NCBI RefSeq assembly: GCF_003352065.1
Contig: NZ_CP025803.1
Coordinates: 1 to 64,000 of the forward strand
Direction: 5' to 3'
Length of the DNA stretch: 64,000 bases
Source of the DNA: Sulfitobacter sp. SK011
GTDB lineage: Bacteria > Pseudomonadota > Alphaproteobacteria > Rhodobacterales > Rhodobacteraceae
Position numbers and translations under genes: made by a program. Positions 1 through 11,445 of the stretch are shown here, in pieces. The notes beneath the pieces are model-generated. The model was not told the origin of the DNA and made no database searches. It saw nothing but the letters and a program-made list of their open reading frames with translations. How positions within the stretch are numbered: position 1 is the stretch's first letter; each line of letters begins with the position of its first letter.

Positions 1-1362
1 ATGACGTACGACCAATGGGGCGAAATTAGGCAGCGATTGCTAAAGACTGTCGGACAGAACAACTACACAACATGGATTGCGCCGCTTGTGCCAGGCGATG
101 TGGCCGATGGCATAGCGACACTGCATGTCCCGACCAATTTTTTTGGCAACTACGTCAGTCAAAACTTTTCTGATCTGATCCTGCATGAGATCCGGGGCGA
201 AGGTGTTGACGTGTCGCGCCTGAATTTTGCCCTGTCGCAAAATCTGGTCAAATCAGCGAACAGTCCCGAACCCGTCACCCGCCGGACAAGCGCCGTTCAA
301 AAACCTGCCGGTTCAAGCGTGCTGAACACCGCTCCGTTGGACCCGCGCTTTAGTTTCGACAATTTTGTTGTGGGCAAGCCCAATGAACTGGCCCATGCCG
401 CCGCGCGCCGTGTTGCCGAAGGTGGTCCGGTCACGTTTAATCCATTGTTCCTTTACGGCGGTGTTGGATTGGGCAAAACACACCTGATGCACGCCATTGC
501 GCAAGAGCTGAAGCAGCGCAAACCAGAGATGAACGTGCTGTATCTGTCTGCAGAACAATTCATGTACCGGTTTGTTCAGGCCCTGCGCGACCGTAAGATG
601 ATGGATTTCAAGGAAATTTTCCGCTCTGTTGATGTATTGATGGTGGATGACGTTCAATTCATCGCGGGCAAGGACAGCACGCAGGAAGAGTTCTTTCACA
701 CCTTCAACGCGCTGGTCGACCAGCATAAGCAGATCATTATTTCAGCCGATCGCGCCCCGGGAGAGATCAAAGATCTTGAAGAGCGCGTTAAATCACGGCT
801 GCAGTGCGGACTTGTGGTTGATCTCCACCCAACCGACTACGAATTGCGTCTGGGCATCCTGCAAAGCAAAGTCGAAGTGCAACGCAAAACCTATCCCACT
901 CTTGAAGTTGATAATTGCGTGCTGGAATTTCTGGCACACCGCATCACATCCAACGTGCGCGTGCTTGAGGGTGCATTGACCCGTCTTTTTGCGTTTGCTT
1001 CGCTGGTTGGCCGTGAGATCAACATGGAACTGACCCAGGATTGTCTGGCTGACGTGCTGCGCGCATCTGAACGGAAGATTTCTGTTGAGGAAATCCAGCG
1101 CAAAGTCAGCGATCATTACAACATCCGTCTGTCAGACATGATTGGCCCTAAACGCCTGCGCAGCTATGCACGCCCCCGACAGGTGGCGATGTATCTGTGC
1201 AAACAGATGACAAGCCGGTCCCTGCCTGAGATTGGCCGCCGTTTTGGGGGGCGCGATCACACCACCGTCATGCACGGGGTGCGCCGCATAGAAGAATTGA
1301 AGCAATCCGATGGTCAGATCGCTGAAGATCTGGAATTATTGCGCCGCGCACTGGAATCATAA
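1..1362 (+). CDS. dnaA: Chromosomal replication initiator DnaA
   Basis: 453-aa protein, close to the usual family length. It shows an N-terminal interaction domain (about 1-85), a variable linker (about 86-110), an AAA+ ATPase with Walker A GGVGLGKTHL near residue 155 and Walker B VLMVDDVQF near 215, and a C-terminal DNA-binding domain carrying the signature GGRDHTTVMHGVRRI near residue 420. The protein binds DnaA boxes and opens the origin. ATG is the first base of the window, so its promoter lies outside. It heads the classical dnaA-dnaN-recF-gyrB order. I see no cluster of DnaA boxes in the following spacer, so the origin is not evident here. Confidence 0.98.
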   Translation: MTYDQWGEIRQRLLKTVGQNNYTTWIAPLVPGDVADGIATLHVPTNFFGNYVSQNFSDLILHEIRGEGVDVSRLNFALSQNLVKSANSPEPVTRRTSAVQKPAGSSVLNTAPLDPRFSFDNFVVGKPNELAHAAARRVAEGGPVTFNPLFLYGGVGLGKTHLMHAIAQELKQRKPEMNVLYLSAEQFMYRFVQALRDRKMMDFKEIFRSVDVLMVDDVQFIAGKDSTQEEFFHTFNALVDQHKQIIISADRAPGEIKDLEERVKSRLQCGLVVDLHPTDYELRLGILQSKVEVQRKTYPTLEVDNCVLEFLAHRITSNVRVLEGALTRLFAFASLVGREINMELTQDCLADVLRASERKISVEEIQRKVSDHYNIRLSDMIGPKRLRSYARPRQVAMYLCKQMTSRSLPEIGRRFGGRDHTTVMHGVRRIEELKQSDGQIAEDLELLRRALES

Positions 1363-1394
1363 GGGCGATCTACCACCGTCTCTTTCGTCAAAAT

Positions 1395-1416
1395 GAGGGG
1401 TGCTTGCGCGCCCCTC
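1395..1416 (+). terminator. Possible weak terminator after dnaA
   Basis: A 9-bp stem (one G-U pair) with a TTGC loop lies 33 bases past the dnaA stop, arms GAGGGGTGC and GCGCCCCTC. Only a short T-poor tail follows, so this may attenuate rather than fully stop transcription into dnaN. Confidence 0.4.
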
Positions 1417-1507
1417 TTGCATTCCCAGCAACAAAGCCAGAAAAGTCTTGTGAAAGTGGGGGAACCGGGTAGTTTGCCTGTCCCGGCTGTCCTGAGGGAG
1501 AACGCAT

Positions 1508-2626
1508 ATGAAATTCAGCATCGAACGCGCCGCACTGCTTAAAGCAGTGAGCCAAGCGCAATCTGTTGTCGAGCGGCGCAACACGATTCCGATCCTTGCG
1601 AACGTCCTTGTCGAAGCCGAAGGCAACGAAGTGTCGTTTCGCGCAACGGATCTGGACATCGAGGTCGTTGATAAGGCTGCTGCGCAGGTTGAACGCGCTG
1701 GGGCGACAACCGTGTCCGCCACAATGCTGCATGAGATCGTGCGCAAATTGCCGGATGGCGCGCTGATCAACCTGACGGCAGATACCGCTGCGGGTCGCCT
1801 GACTGTCGAAGCGGGTCGGTCAAACTTTTCTCTGGCGACGCTGCCACGCGAAGATTTCCCTGTCATGGCGTCGTCGGAATATGCGTCAAACTTCTCGGCT
1901 CCTGCACCGGTACTGCGGCGGTTGTTTGATAAATCGAAATTCGCCATCTCGACCGAAGAAACGCGGTATTATCTAAACGGTGTTTATATGCACATTTCTG
2001 ATGCCGACGGGGGCAAGGTGTTGCGCTGTGTGGCCACAGACGGTCACCGTTTGGCCCGCATTGATGCGGACATGCCAGAAGGTGCCGCCGACATGCCGGG
2101 CGTGATCGTGCCGCGCAAGACGGTCGGTGAATTGCGCAAACTGCTTGATGACGATGATATGAAAATCGCGGTGTCCGTGTCTGAGACCAAGATCCGCTTT
2201 GCCACACCAGAGATCACCCTGACATCAAAGGTGATCGACGGTACATTCCCTGACTACACGCGGGTCATCCCGCAAGGGAACACACGCAGGATGGAAGTTG
2301 ACGCCGCCGAATTTGCGCAGGCCGTGGACCGTGTTGCGACAGTAAGTTCGGAACGGTCCCGCGCTGTGAAACTGCAGCTGGACGAGGATCGTCTGATCTT
2401 GTCTGTGAACGCGCCCGACAGCGGTGCCGCCGAAGAAGAATTGGCAGTTGCCTATGGTGATGAGCGTTTGGAGATCGGGTTCAACGCAAAGTATCTGCTG
2501 GAGATCGCCAGCCAGGTGGACCGCGAGAATGCAGTATTCCTGTTCAATTCGTCTGGCGATCCGACCCTGATGCGAGAAGGCAACGACACGTCTGCGGTTT
2601 ATGTCGTCATGCCAATGCGTGTTTAA
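1508..2626 (+). CDS. dnaN: DNA polymerase III sliding clamp (beta subunit)
   Basis: 372-aa protein of full family length, beginning MKFSIERAALLKAVSQAQ and ending VVMPMRV, the typical beta-clamp C-terminus. Three repeated clamp folds are expected. The homodimer encircles DNA and tethers polymerase III. The ATG is preceded by a strong ribosome site GAGGGAG. It sits 145 bases after dnaA and 33 bases before recF. Confidence 0.97.
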   Translation: MKFSIERAALLKAVSQAQSVVERRNTIPILANVLVEAEGNEVSFRATDLDIEVVDKAAAQVERAGATTVSATMLHEIVRKLPDGALINLTADTAAGRLTVEAGRSNFSLATLPREDFPVMASSEYASNFSAPAPVLRRLFDKSKFAISTEETRYYLNGVYMHISDADGGKVLRCVATDGHRLARIDADMPEGAADMPGVIVPRKTVGELRKLLDDDDMKIAVSVSETKIRFATPEITLTSKVIDGTFPDYTRVIPQGNTRRMEVDAAEFAQAVDRVATVSSERSRAVKLQLDEDRLILSVNAPDSGAAEEELAVAYGDERLEIGFNAKYLLEIASQVDRENAVFLFNSSGDPTLMREGNDTSAVYVVMPMRV

Positions 2627-2659
2627 AAAGGCGTTCTTTGCTGAGAACCGGTATCGCTG

Positions 2660-3757
2660 ATGGCGGGCCTGTACCTTTCACAACTGACCCTATCGCACTT
2701 TCGCTCGCACAAGCGGGCTGTCATCGACGTTGATGCGCGGCCTGTGGCGATCCACGGCCCCAACGGTGCCGGCAAGACCAATATCCTGGAGGCTGTGTCG
2801 CTGCTGTCACCGGGTCGTGGCCTGCGCCGGTCCAGTGCCGAGGATATGACGCGGCGACCAGAGGCATTGGGCTGGAAGATCACAGCCCTTCTTCATTCCT
2901 TGCACCAAACCCACGAGGTTGAAATCTGGTCGCAAGCAGGTGCGGCGCGGCAGGTACGCATAGACGGTAAGGCGGCCCCACAGACCGCATTGGGGAGTAT
3001 CGCGCGGGTGCTGTGGTTGATCCCCTCGATGGATCGTCTGTGGATTGAGGGGGCTGAGGGCAGACGCCGCTTTCTGGACCGTATGACGCTTAGCTTTATA
3101 CCTGATCATGCGGAACAGTCGCTGGGCTATGACAAGGCCATGCGCGAACGCAATCGCCTGCTCAAGGACATGGTGCGCGAGCCGTCCTGGTACGCTGCGC
3201 TGGAAACCCGGATGGCCGAAGCCGGGGCCGCGATCCATGCAAACAGGGTGCAGGCCCTCAGCGCCATTGCCGAGGCTCAGGTGCAGGCAGAAACGGCGTT
3301 TCCCACTGCTACACTCGAATTAATCTGTAAGATGCCCTCAGAGGCGGATAACCTGCGTGCAGCGCTGGCTGACAACCGTGCCCGCGACCTTGGTGCTGGT
3401 CGAACATTAATCGGCCCACACCGCGCTGACTTATATGGTGTCTTTGCGGCCAAGGACGTGCCCGCAAAAGACTGCTCTACCGGCGAGCAAAAGGCGCTGT
3501 TGGTGTCGTTAATCCTGGCGAATGCCCGTGCCCTCGCTGCCGATTTTGGCGCGCCGCCGATCTTACTGCTTGATGAAGTCGCAGCCCATCTGGACGCAGA
3601 TCGCCGGGCCGCTCTATACGATGAGATCACCGCCCTTGGTGCGCAGGCCTGGATGACCGGAACCGGGCCCGAGTTGTTCGCTGAACTAAAAGATCGCGCC
3701 CAGACACTGGAAGTTACCGAAACTGAGGGCGCGTCAAAAATCACCCAGAATTCGTGA
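2660..3757 (+). CDS. recF: DNA replication and repair protein RecF
   Basis: 365-aa SMC/ABC-type ATPase. Walker A GPNGAGKTNILEA lies near residue 36, the ABC-type signature STGEQKALLVSL near 275, and Walker B LLLDEVAAHLDADRR near 305. RecF loads RecA at gaps through RecOR. The start ATGGCGGGCCTG lies 33 bases after dnaN, so the two are probably co-transcribed. Length and motif order are normal. Confidence 0.95.
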   Translation: MAGLYLSQLTLSHFRSHKRAVIDVDARPVAIHGPNGAGKTNILEAVSLLSPGRGLRRSSAEDMTRRPEALGWKITALLHSLHQTHEVEIWSQAGAARQVRIDGKAAPQTALGSIARVLWLIPSMDRLWIEGAEGRRRFLDRMTLSFIPDHAEQSLGYDKAMRERNRLLKDMVREPSWYAALETRMAEAGAAIHANRVQALSAIAEAQVQAETAFPTATLELICKMPSEADNLRAALADNRARDLGAGRTLIGPHRADLYGVFAAKDVPAKDCSTGEQKALLVSLILANARALAADFGAPPILLLDEVAAHLDADRRAALYDEITALGAQAWMTGTGPELFAELKDRAQTLEVTETEGASKITQNS

Positions 3758-3800
3758 TTTCATCTGCATCTTTCATCTGAGTTCCATTGCCGTCCGTTGA

Positions 3801-6293
<2,493 letters not shown>

Positions 6294-6307
6294 ACCGATA
6301 TGATTGT

Positions 6308-6331
6308 TAGCGCCGGTTCGATCCGGCGCTA
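6308..6331. terminator. Hairpin terminator between convergent gyrB and pqiC
   Basis: Perfect 9-bp stem TAGCGCCGG / CCGGCGCTA with a TTCGAT loop, 15 bases after the gyrB stop. The distal arm contains the pqiC stop codon (6329-6331), so it could serve both directions. Confidence 0.6.
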
Positions 6332-6895
6332 TTTCAATCCGTTTTTGGCAATATACGTCGCGAGATTAAGGATCAGCCGACCACGCGCGGCTGCGATCGC
6401 GTTTGGGCCACCTTTTGGGTCAAACGCCACTGTCAGATCAAAAAGGCCAGACCGTTCGCGGCGGCCATCCGACACGCCGACGAAATATTGCCCTGACGTG
6501 CGAAACTCGCCAGCGGCGCTGGCCACCAATTCGGAAAATCGCACTTCGAGGCGCGCATCGGGGAAGGCCTCAAATGGCCAAGGTTCCGATGCGACCCGCC
6601 GGCCTGTCATCCGGGCAAGGTTCTGACTTAGCTCAAGCGCAACGGCGCGTTCCGGAGCGTCTGCCCAAAGCACCGATTTGGAGCTAACCAACGTCCCATC
6701 TGCAGCTTGCGTCGTAATCTCATCTGCGGCGGCATAGCTTGGCAAAGACACATCGCGGACCTCTACCGCACCAAAGGCGATGCTGACCTGTTCGGTCACA
6801 GTGGGCGACTGCACCGCGAACCGCTCTGCATTGCTGCAGGCAGTGAGAGTTGCAAGAACCAAACCCAAAGTCATGAAGCGACGTGAAATCATCAT
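6329..6895 (-). CDS. pqiC: PqiC-type outer-membrane lipoprotein (ABC transport auxiliary)
   Basis: 188-aa protein with a lipoprotein signal: basic start MMISRRF, hydrophobic stretch and lipobox LTAC, with cysteine 20 as the lipidated residue. The rest matches the ABC-type auxiliary lipoprotein family (PqiC/YmbA, DUF330) in length and layout. It should anchor the PqiB tunnel at the outer membrane. It starts 3 bases after the pqiB stop and is the last gene of the operon. Alternative: a general DUF330 lipoprotein serving another MCE system, unlikely given the neighbour. Confidence 0.8.
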   Translation of the reverse strand: MMISRRFMTLGLVLATLTACSNAERFAVQSPTVTEQVSIAFGAVEVRDVSLPSYAAADEITTQAADGTLVSSKSVLWADAPERAVALELSQNLARMTGRRVASEPWPFEAFPDARLEVRFSELVASAAGEFRTSGQYFVGVSDGRRERSGLFDLTVAFDPKGGPNAIAAARGRLILNLATYIAKNGLK

Positions 6896-6898
6896 GTT

Positions 6899-8983
6899 TT
6901 ACCGTCCTAGCAATAGCGAATTAGGATTACGTTCAATGGTCCGCGCCAGCGAGGCAAGCGCATCTGCCGCCTTCTGGATGTCGCGCAATGTATCTTGGGC
7001 AGAGCGGCTAAGCTCTTCGCCTTTGTTATACCCTTCGATGGTCCGGCTTGCTTGTGCAAACAGACGCGTCAGGCGCTCAACGATCTGGGGCAGGTCCTTG
7101 GCGGAAACCGCAATGCTGTCTGCTGCGTTGCGGGCAGAAACCAGCGTGCGGTTCACATTTTCGATTGCGCCACCCTCGCGGAGTTCTTGCAAGGTGTAAT
7201 TCACCTCATCGAGCGCACGTTTTAGCGATCCGGGTAGCGCCACGGCATCATCCGTGCCAATCACTTTTTCTGCAGACCGGGTGAGATTGGTAAGCTCTGC
7301 GATCAGATCATCCAAAGGCAATTCTTCGGCTTTGGCCGCCAATCCCTGAATTTGCTCGATGAGCTGCGGGACGCCTTCAACCGACGATGTCACGGCGTCT
7401 GCGGCATCCGCAGCGCTGTCAACTGCGCTCAGCAAACGTTCCGCAATCCGCTCTTCTTCCAGTGTCGCAACGAGCTTTTCCACCCGAACCAACGTCGCAT
7501 TCAACGTCACGGGAATGTTTTTCACATCATCAGAGGTCACAAGCCCCTTAAATTCGGCCAGCAGTTCACGCAGGTCTTGCGGTGTCTCGCGCAAATCTTC
7601 GTCCGCGACAAACGCTTCGGCAGAATTGAGGAATGAGATCGCGCTGTTCAGCAATTCCTCAATTGGCAGGTTGTTGATGCGAGAAAATACACCCTCGACG
7701 GTTGCTGCTGCGTCAGATGTTTCGCTTTTTGTTGTGGGCATCAGGGGCTGGTCGTTCGGTTCTGCTACCAATCGCGCGGCTGGTGCGTCTGGCACCATCA
7801 CCAATTCAACTTTTAGACCGCCCGTAAGCAGGCTTGCTGAGGCCAGTCGCGCCCGTAAACCGTTTGCCACGCGATCCTGAAGGAAATTCAATGCGTTATC
7901 AGCAGTGACCTCGCCGGGCAGGCCAAGCCGAGCGGGTTGGATGGACAGGTTGGCATTCAGCCGCACGCGGCTATCGCCAAATTGATCATAATCCACGATC
8001 CCGGAAAGCGCTTCAACTTCACCAATTTTGAGGCCGCTCAATTCCACTGCGGCACCGACAGCAAGCCCCGAGATATTATCATCAAAAATCACACTGACCT
8101 TAAGAGGTTCGACCTCTGATGCATTAAAGACTGAGTTCCGGGCTGTTTCCTTGTCTGGGAAGATTTCAAATACTGTCCCGTCCTGAACAAGTTCACCACC
8201 AGATACAAAGGTATCAAAAGTCACCCCACCACCGATCAGGGTCGCAAGCGAAGAAAAGTCGATCTCGGCACCGGCGGGTCCGATGTTCACGCTAAAACCC
8301 GAAGCATCCCAAAAACGTGTCGTCTGGTTTACCAACGTCCGGTGCTCTTCAAAAATGATGGCTTCTACAATGGCAAAATTACCGCGCGGGGCAATTTTGG
8401 CCCTGCCAACGCGACCAACCTCAATGCCCTTGTAGAGGATCGGCGCATTGTCGGTCAGTTGGCCGTTCGCAACGGTCCTAAATGCGATTTCCAGCCCCTC
8501 CTGACCCGGTCGGATCAAAGGGGGCTCAGATGCACCCTGAAATCGATTTGAGAAAGCACCGATCTGATCGTCCCAGGACCCTTCGATATGGACACCGCTC
8601 AGCACCGTGCTGAGGCCTGTGATACCTTGGGCGGTCACTTCGGGTTGCACAATCCAGAACACCGCAGCGTTGTCGATATAGGGTGCCACGTCCTTTTCAA
8701 CGCGGATCTGTGCGGTGACTTTCCCTAAACCTTGGGTAAAGCCAACTCTTTCAACTTTTCCGACAGTGACATCACGGTACTTTAGCTCGGTTTCGCCTGC
8801 CGAAATGCCGGCGCCATTTTCAAACTCAACAAGAATAAGCGGGCCGCGATCAGTGTATGATTTCCACGCAACCCCAAGCGCAACAAGCAGCGCCAGCACC
8901 GGAATGACCCAAATGACCGAGGCACCGCTCAGGAACATCTTGCGTGTCGGCGACACGGACACCTCTGGTGGTGTATCACTCAT
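6899..8983 (-). CDS. pqiB: PqiB-type MCE-domain intermembrane transport protein
   Basis: About 694 aa. One membrane helix (about residues 22-42) is followed by three MCE/MlaD repeats (for example PLILVEFENGAGISAGETEL, then repeats near residues 150 and 280). A long helical region (about 430-690) probably forms the coiled-coil needle seen in the PqiB family. It should bridge the inner and outer membranes for lipid transport. An ATG 18 bases upstream is possible, but ATG at 8983 overlaps the preceding pqiA stop in ATGAGTGA, typical of translational coupling. Confidence 0.88.
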   Translation of the reverse strand: MSDTPPEVSVSPTRKMFLSGASVIWVIPVLALLVALGVAWKSYTDRGPLILVEFENGAGISAGETELKYRDVTVGKVERVGFTQGLGKVTAQIRVEKDVAPYIDNAAVFWIVQPEVTAQGITGLSTVLSGVHIEGSWDDQIGAFSNRFQGASEPPLIRPGQEGLEIAFRTVANGQLTDNAPILYKGIEVGRVGRAKIAPRGNFAIVEAIIFEEHRTLVNQTTRFWDASGFSVNIGPAGAEIDFSSLATLIGGGVTFDTFVSGGELVQDGTVFEIFPDKETARNSVFNASEVEPLKVSVIFDDNISGLAVGAAVELSGLKIGEVEALSGIVDYDQFGDSRVRLNANLSIQPARLGLPGEVTADNALNFLQDRVANGLRARLASASLLTGGLKVELVMVPDAPAARLVAEPNDQPLMPTTKSETSDAAATVEGVFSRINNLPIEELLNSAISFLNSAEAFVADEDLRETPQDLRELLAEFKGLVTSDDVKNIPVTLNATLVRVEKLVATLEEERIAERLLSAVDSAADAADAVTSSVEGVPQLIEQIQGLAAKAEELPLDDLIAELTNLTRSAEKVIGTDDAVALPGSLKRALDEVNYTLQELREGGAIENVNRTLVSARNAADSIAVSAKDLPQIVERLTRLFAQASRTIEGYNKGEELSRSAQDTLRDIQKAADALASLARTIERNPNSLLLGR

Positions 8984-9635
8984 TGCGGTCAGGACCCCCA
9001 TCCTTGGCCTGAACGTCCCAGATCATCCGGGAATCAAAGGCCTGCGCAGAAAGCATCGTACAAATCACAGACAGAGCGAAGAAAATGCTCGCAGTTCCGG
9101 GGTTGATTGATGCCAACGACTTGAGTTGCACCAGTGAGGACAAAATCGCAACCACAAAGATGTCGATCATCGACCAACGGCCAATATATTCAACGATTTC
9201 ATAAAGGAATTGGCGCTGCGGCTTTGATGCAACGTCTTTTTGTTTCACGCTGATCGCAAGAAACGCAACGGCCCAGAACTTGCCCAGCGGGATCACAACC
9301 GACGCAACGATGATGACCAGCGCAATGCCGAGGTTGCCGTGCTGCGCCAACTCGACAGCACCGCCGATGATTGTGCTTTCATCAACCTGAAACAGCGTTC
9401 TGGTCTTGAGCATGGGAAAAATATTCGCCGGGATGTAGCAAATCAATCCCATGACCCAATAGGCCCAAACCCGTTGCAAACTTTGATGATCACGCGAAAC
9501 AAGAGCATGGCCACAACGCCCACAGGTTTTGGTGCCCAGCGGCCACGCTTTGGTGCAGCGTGTGCAGGCCACAACACCCATGTCCCGGGCGCTTATGATT
9601 TTTTGGGGTGTTCCAGAGAGTTCCATACAGACCAT
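8976..9635 (-). CDS. pqiA: PqiA-type membrane protein, C-terminal-half homologue
   Basis: 219-aa inner-membrane protein. A zinc-ribbon motif CTRCTKAW...CGRCGHAL lies near residues 24-43, followed by four predicted helices, including a segment YIPANIFPMLKTRT characteristic of PqiA. It corresponds to the second half of the E. coli PqiA protein, which is one polypeptide of about 417 aa. Its start overlaps the first-half gene by 43 bases, and its stop overlaps pqiB by 8 bases. A second possible start is ATG at 9626. Confidence 0.82.
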   Translation of the reverse strand: MVCMELSGTPQKIISARDMGVVACTRCTKAWPLGTKTCGRCGHALVSRDHQSLQRVWAYWVMGLICYIPANIFPMLKTRTLFQVDESTIIGGAVELAQHGNLGIALVIIVASVVIPLGKFWAVAFLAISVKQKDVASKPQRQFLYEIVEYIGRWSMIDIFVVAILSSLVQLKSLASINPGTASIFFALSVICTMLSAQAFDSRMIWDVQAKDGGPDRNE

Positions 9636-10240
9636 TTACACATAAAGCTGTCCTGAGCGATGACAAGGACAACAAGAATTCCGAACATCCAAAAGGCGGG
9701 ACCAAAGCTGACCTGTGCCAAATCGGCAATTTTGACCAAAGCCACCGCACATCCAATGGCAAAAATTTCTGCCATCGACCACGGGCGCATCGCTTCTGAC
9801 AGACGAAATGCGGTGATTGCGTGCCGGGCGGGCGGGCGATCCAAAACCACAGGCAAAAGCACATAAAGGGTCAGCAGAACGCGCATAAGCGGGATAAACA
9901 CGATCAGGCCCGCAGTCGCGATTGAGAGCAATATCATCGGCCCGCCCGAAAAAGCCAGCGCTGCATCAAGGATTGAAACCGCGTTTTTGTTGCCTGCTGC
10001 ATCAATGGTAAGGAACGGGAAAACCGCCGCACCGACGATCAAAAACACCACGGAAAGCGCGATGGCAATGATGCGCATGCCAGCGTTCTTACGGGGTGCA
10101 ATCAAAACCTTGTGGCACCGCTGGCATATGGCACGTTCGCCATGCTTGGGCTTTTTGAGCTTATACGCAGCATCACATTGCGGACAGACGATCAAGTCAT
10201 CCAGCATATCCATTGCGGCAGAGGCAGCAGCATCTTTCAT
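9593..10240 (-). CDS. pqiA: PqiA-type membrane protein, N-terminal-half homologue
   Basis: 215-aa protein with a zinc-ribbon CPQCDAAYKL...CQRCHKVL near residues 19-45 and four predicted membrane helices. It equals the first half of classical PqiA; the second half is the next, overlapping gene. Together they would form the inner-membrane partner of PqiB. First gene of the minus-strand pqi unit; the 98-base gap from the upstream gene presumably holds its promoter, though I cannot assign convincing boxes. Methionines at 10 and 12 are alternative starts. Confidence 0.82.
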   Translation of the reverse strand: MKDAAASAAMDMLDDLIVCPQCDAAYKLKKPKHGERAICQRCHKVLIAPRKNAGMRIIAIALSVVFLIVGAAVFPFLTIDAAGNKNAVSILDAALAFSGGPMILLSIATAGLIVFIPLMRVLLTLYVLLPVVLDRPPARHAITAFRLSEAMRPWSMAEIFAIGCAVALVKIADLAQVSFGPAFWMFGILVVLVIAQDSFMCKWSVWNSLEHPKKS

Positions 10241-10338
10241 GGATCGTTCTTACAGGAACCTGCATCAAGGTGGTATCGTTATCTGTGTATGAAAGCAGAG
10301 ACTATCAAGGCACTTTCCCGGCATCATGTGCTGCTTAA

Positions 10339-11445
10339 TCAGTTCAGTATGGCCTGAATATCTGCGTCACTGAACCCAATCTCGCGCAAGACATCTGCTG
10401 TGTCTTCTCCGATCCCCCTCGGGGGCGGACTTTGTGCTGTCGTTGACCGGGCGAACCGAGGGGCCGTGTTAGACTGGGTAATGCCATGCAGGGCTTGGAA
10501 TGTCCGCCTTTCAGCCATGTGTGGGTGCATTGGTGCTTCGGAAAATGTCAGCACAGGGGCAACACAGGCGTCTGAGCCATCAAATAGAGCGGCCCAATGA
10601 TCGCGCGTTTCAGTTCGAAAAATGGCGGAAAATTCATCGGATCGCGCGGGCCAGGTCCGCTTGTCGTTTTGCGTCTGCAGGTAGCTTTTTGGCAATCCCA
10701 GTTTGCTCAGTAAAACCGCGTAAAATTGGGGTTCCAGCGCGCCCACGGCAACAAATTTTCCGTCCTTACACGTATAACATCTGTAAAATGGTGCCGCCCC
10801 ATCAAGCCAGTTGTCAGCGCGGGTTTCGCCCCAGGTTCCTTTCGCCAGCATACCGTGAACCAATCCCATCATCGCGGGAACACCATCTACCATTGCGGCA
10901 TCCACCACCTGACCTTTGCCAGATATGCCGCGTTCGATTACCGCTGACAAAACGCCGAAAAGCAAAAACATCGTGCCACCGCCGTAGTCGGCAACCAGAT
11001 TAAGGGGTGGCACCGGCGGTCCATCGCCCTGCCCCATTGCATGCAGTGCACCCGTCAACGCCAGATAGTTGATGTCATGACCCGCAGTTTGCGCCCATGG
11101 GCCGTCCTGACCCCAGCCGGTCATCCGACCATAGATCAATGTATCCGGGCAATCCTTGGGGCCAAGGCCCAGCCGTTCCATGACGCCGGGGCGAAAGCCT
11201 TCGATCAGCACATCATTGGCGGCAATCACACGGTGCGCCGCATCGACACCTTTGGACGATTTAAGGTTTAGAACAATGGATCGTTTGCCGCGTCGGTTGA
11301 TGTCGGTCGGGTCTGCTGCTGCGGATGCCCTGTCAATTGTAACAACCTGCGCGCCAAGGTCAGCAAGCAACTGTCCGGCAAGAGGTGCGGGGCCCAACCC
11401 TGAAAACTCGACCACTTTCAGAGATGCAAGCGGGCCGCCGGTCAT
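10339..11445 (-). CDS. CaiB/BaiF-family CoA protein, alpha-methylacyl-CoA racemase-like
   Basis: 368-aa family III CoA-transferase fold. The motif AGHDINYLALTGALHAMGQ (His123, Asp124) and NLVADYGGG (Asp153) match the catalytic His/Asp residues of alpha-methylacyl-CoA racemases rather than the formyl-CoA transferases. Expected reaction: epimerisation of 2-methylacyl-CoA thioesters via an enolate. Its ATG overlaps the stop of the upstream C45 gene by 4 bases, so it is translated as part of that operon. Whether it acts in the operon pathway or in branched-fatty-acid breakdown is not decided by sequence. Confidence 0.8.
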   Translation of the reverse strand: MTGGPLASLKVVEFSGLGPAPLAGQLLADLGAQVVTIDRASAAADPTDINRRGKRSIVLNLKSSKGVDAAHRVIAANDVLIEGFRPGVMERLGLGPKDCPDTLIYGRMTGWGQDGPWAQTAGHDINYLALTGALHAMGQGDGPPVPPLNLVADYGGGTMFLLFGVLSAVIERGISGKGQVVDAAMVDGVPAMMGLVHGMLAKGTWGETRADNWLDGAAPFYRCYTCKDGKFVAVGALEPQFYAVLLSKLGLPKSYLQTQNDKRTWPARSDEFSAIFRTETRDHWAALFDGSDACVAPVLTFSEAPMHPHMAERRTFQALHGITQSNTAPRFARSTTAQSPPPRGIGEDTADVLREIGFSDADIQAILN

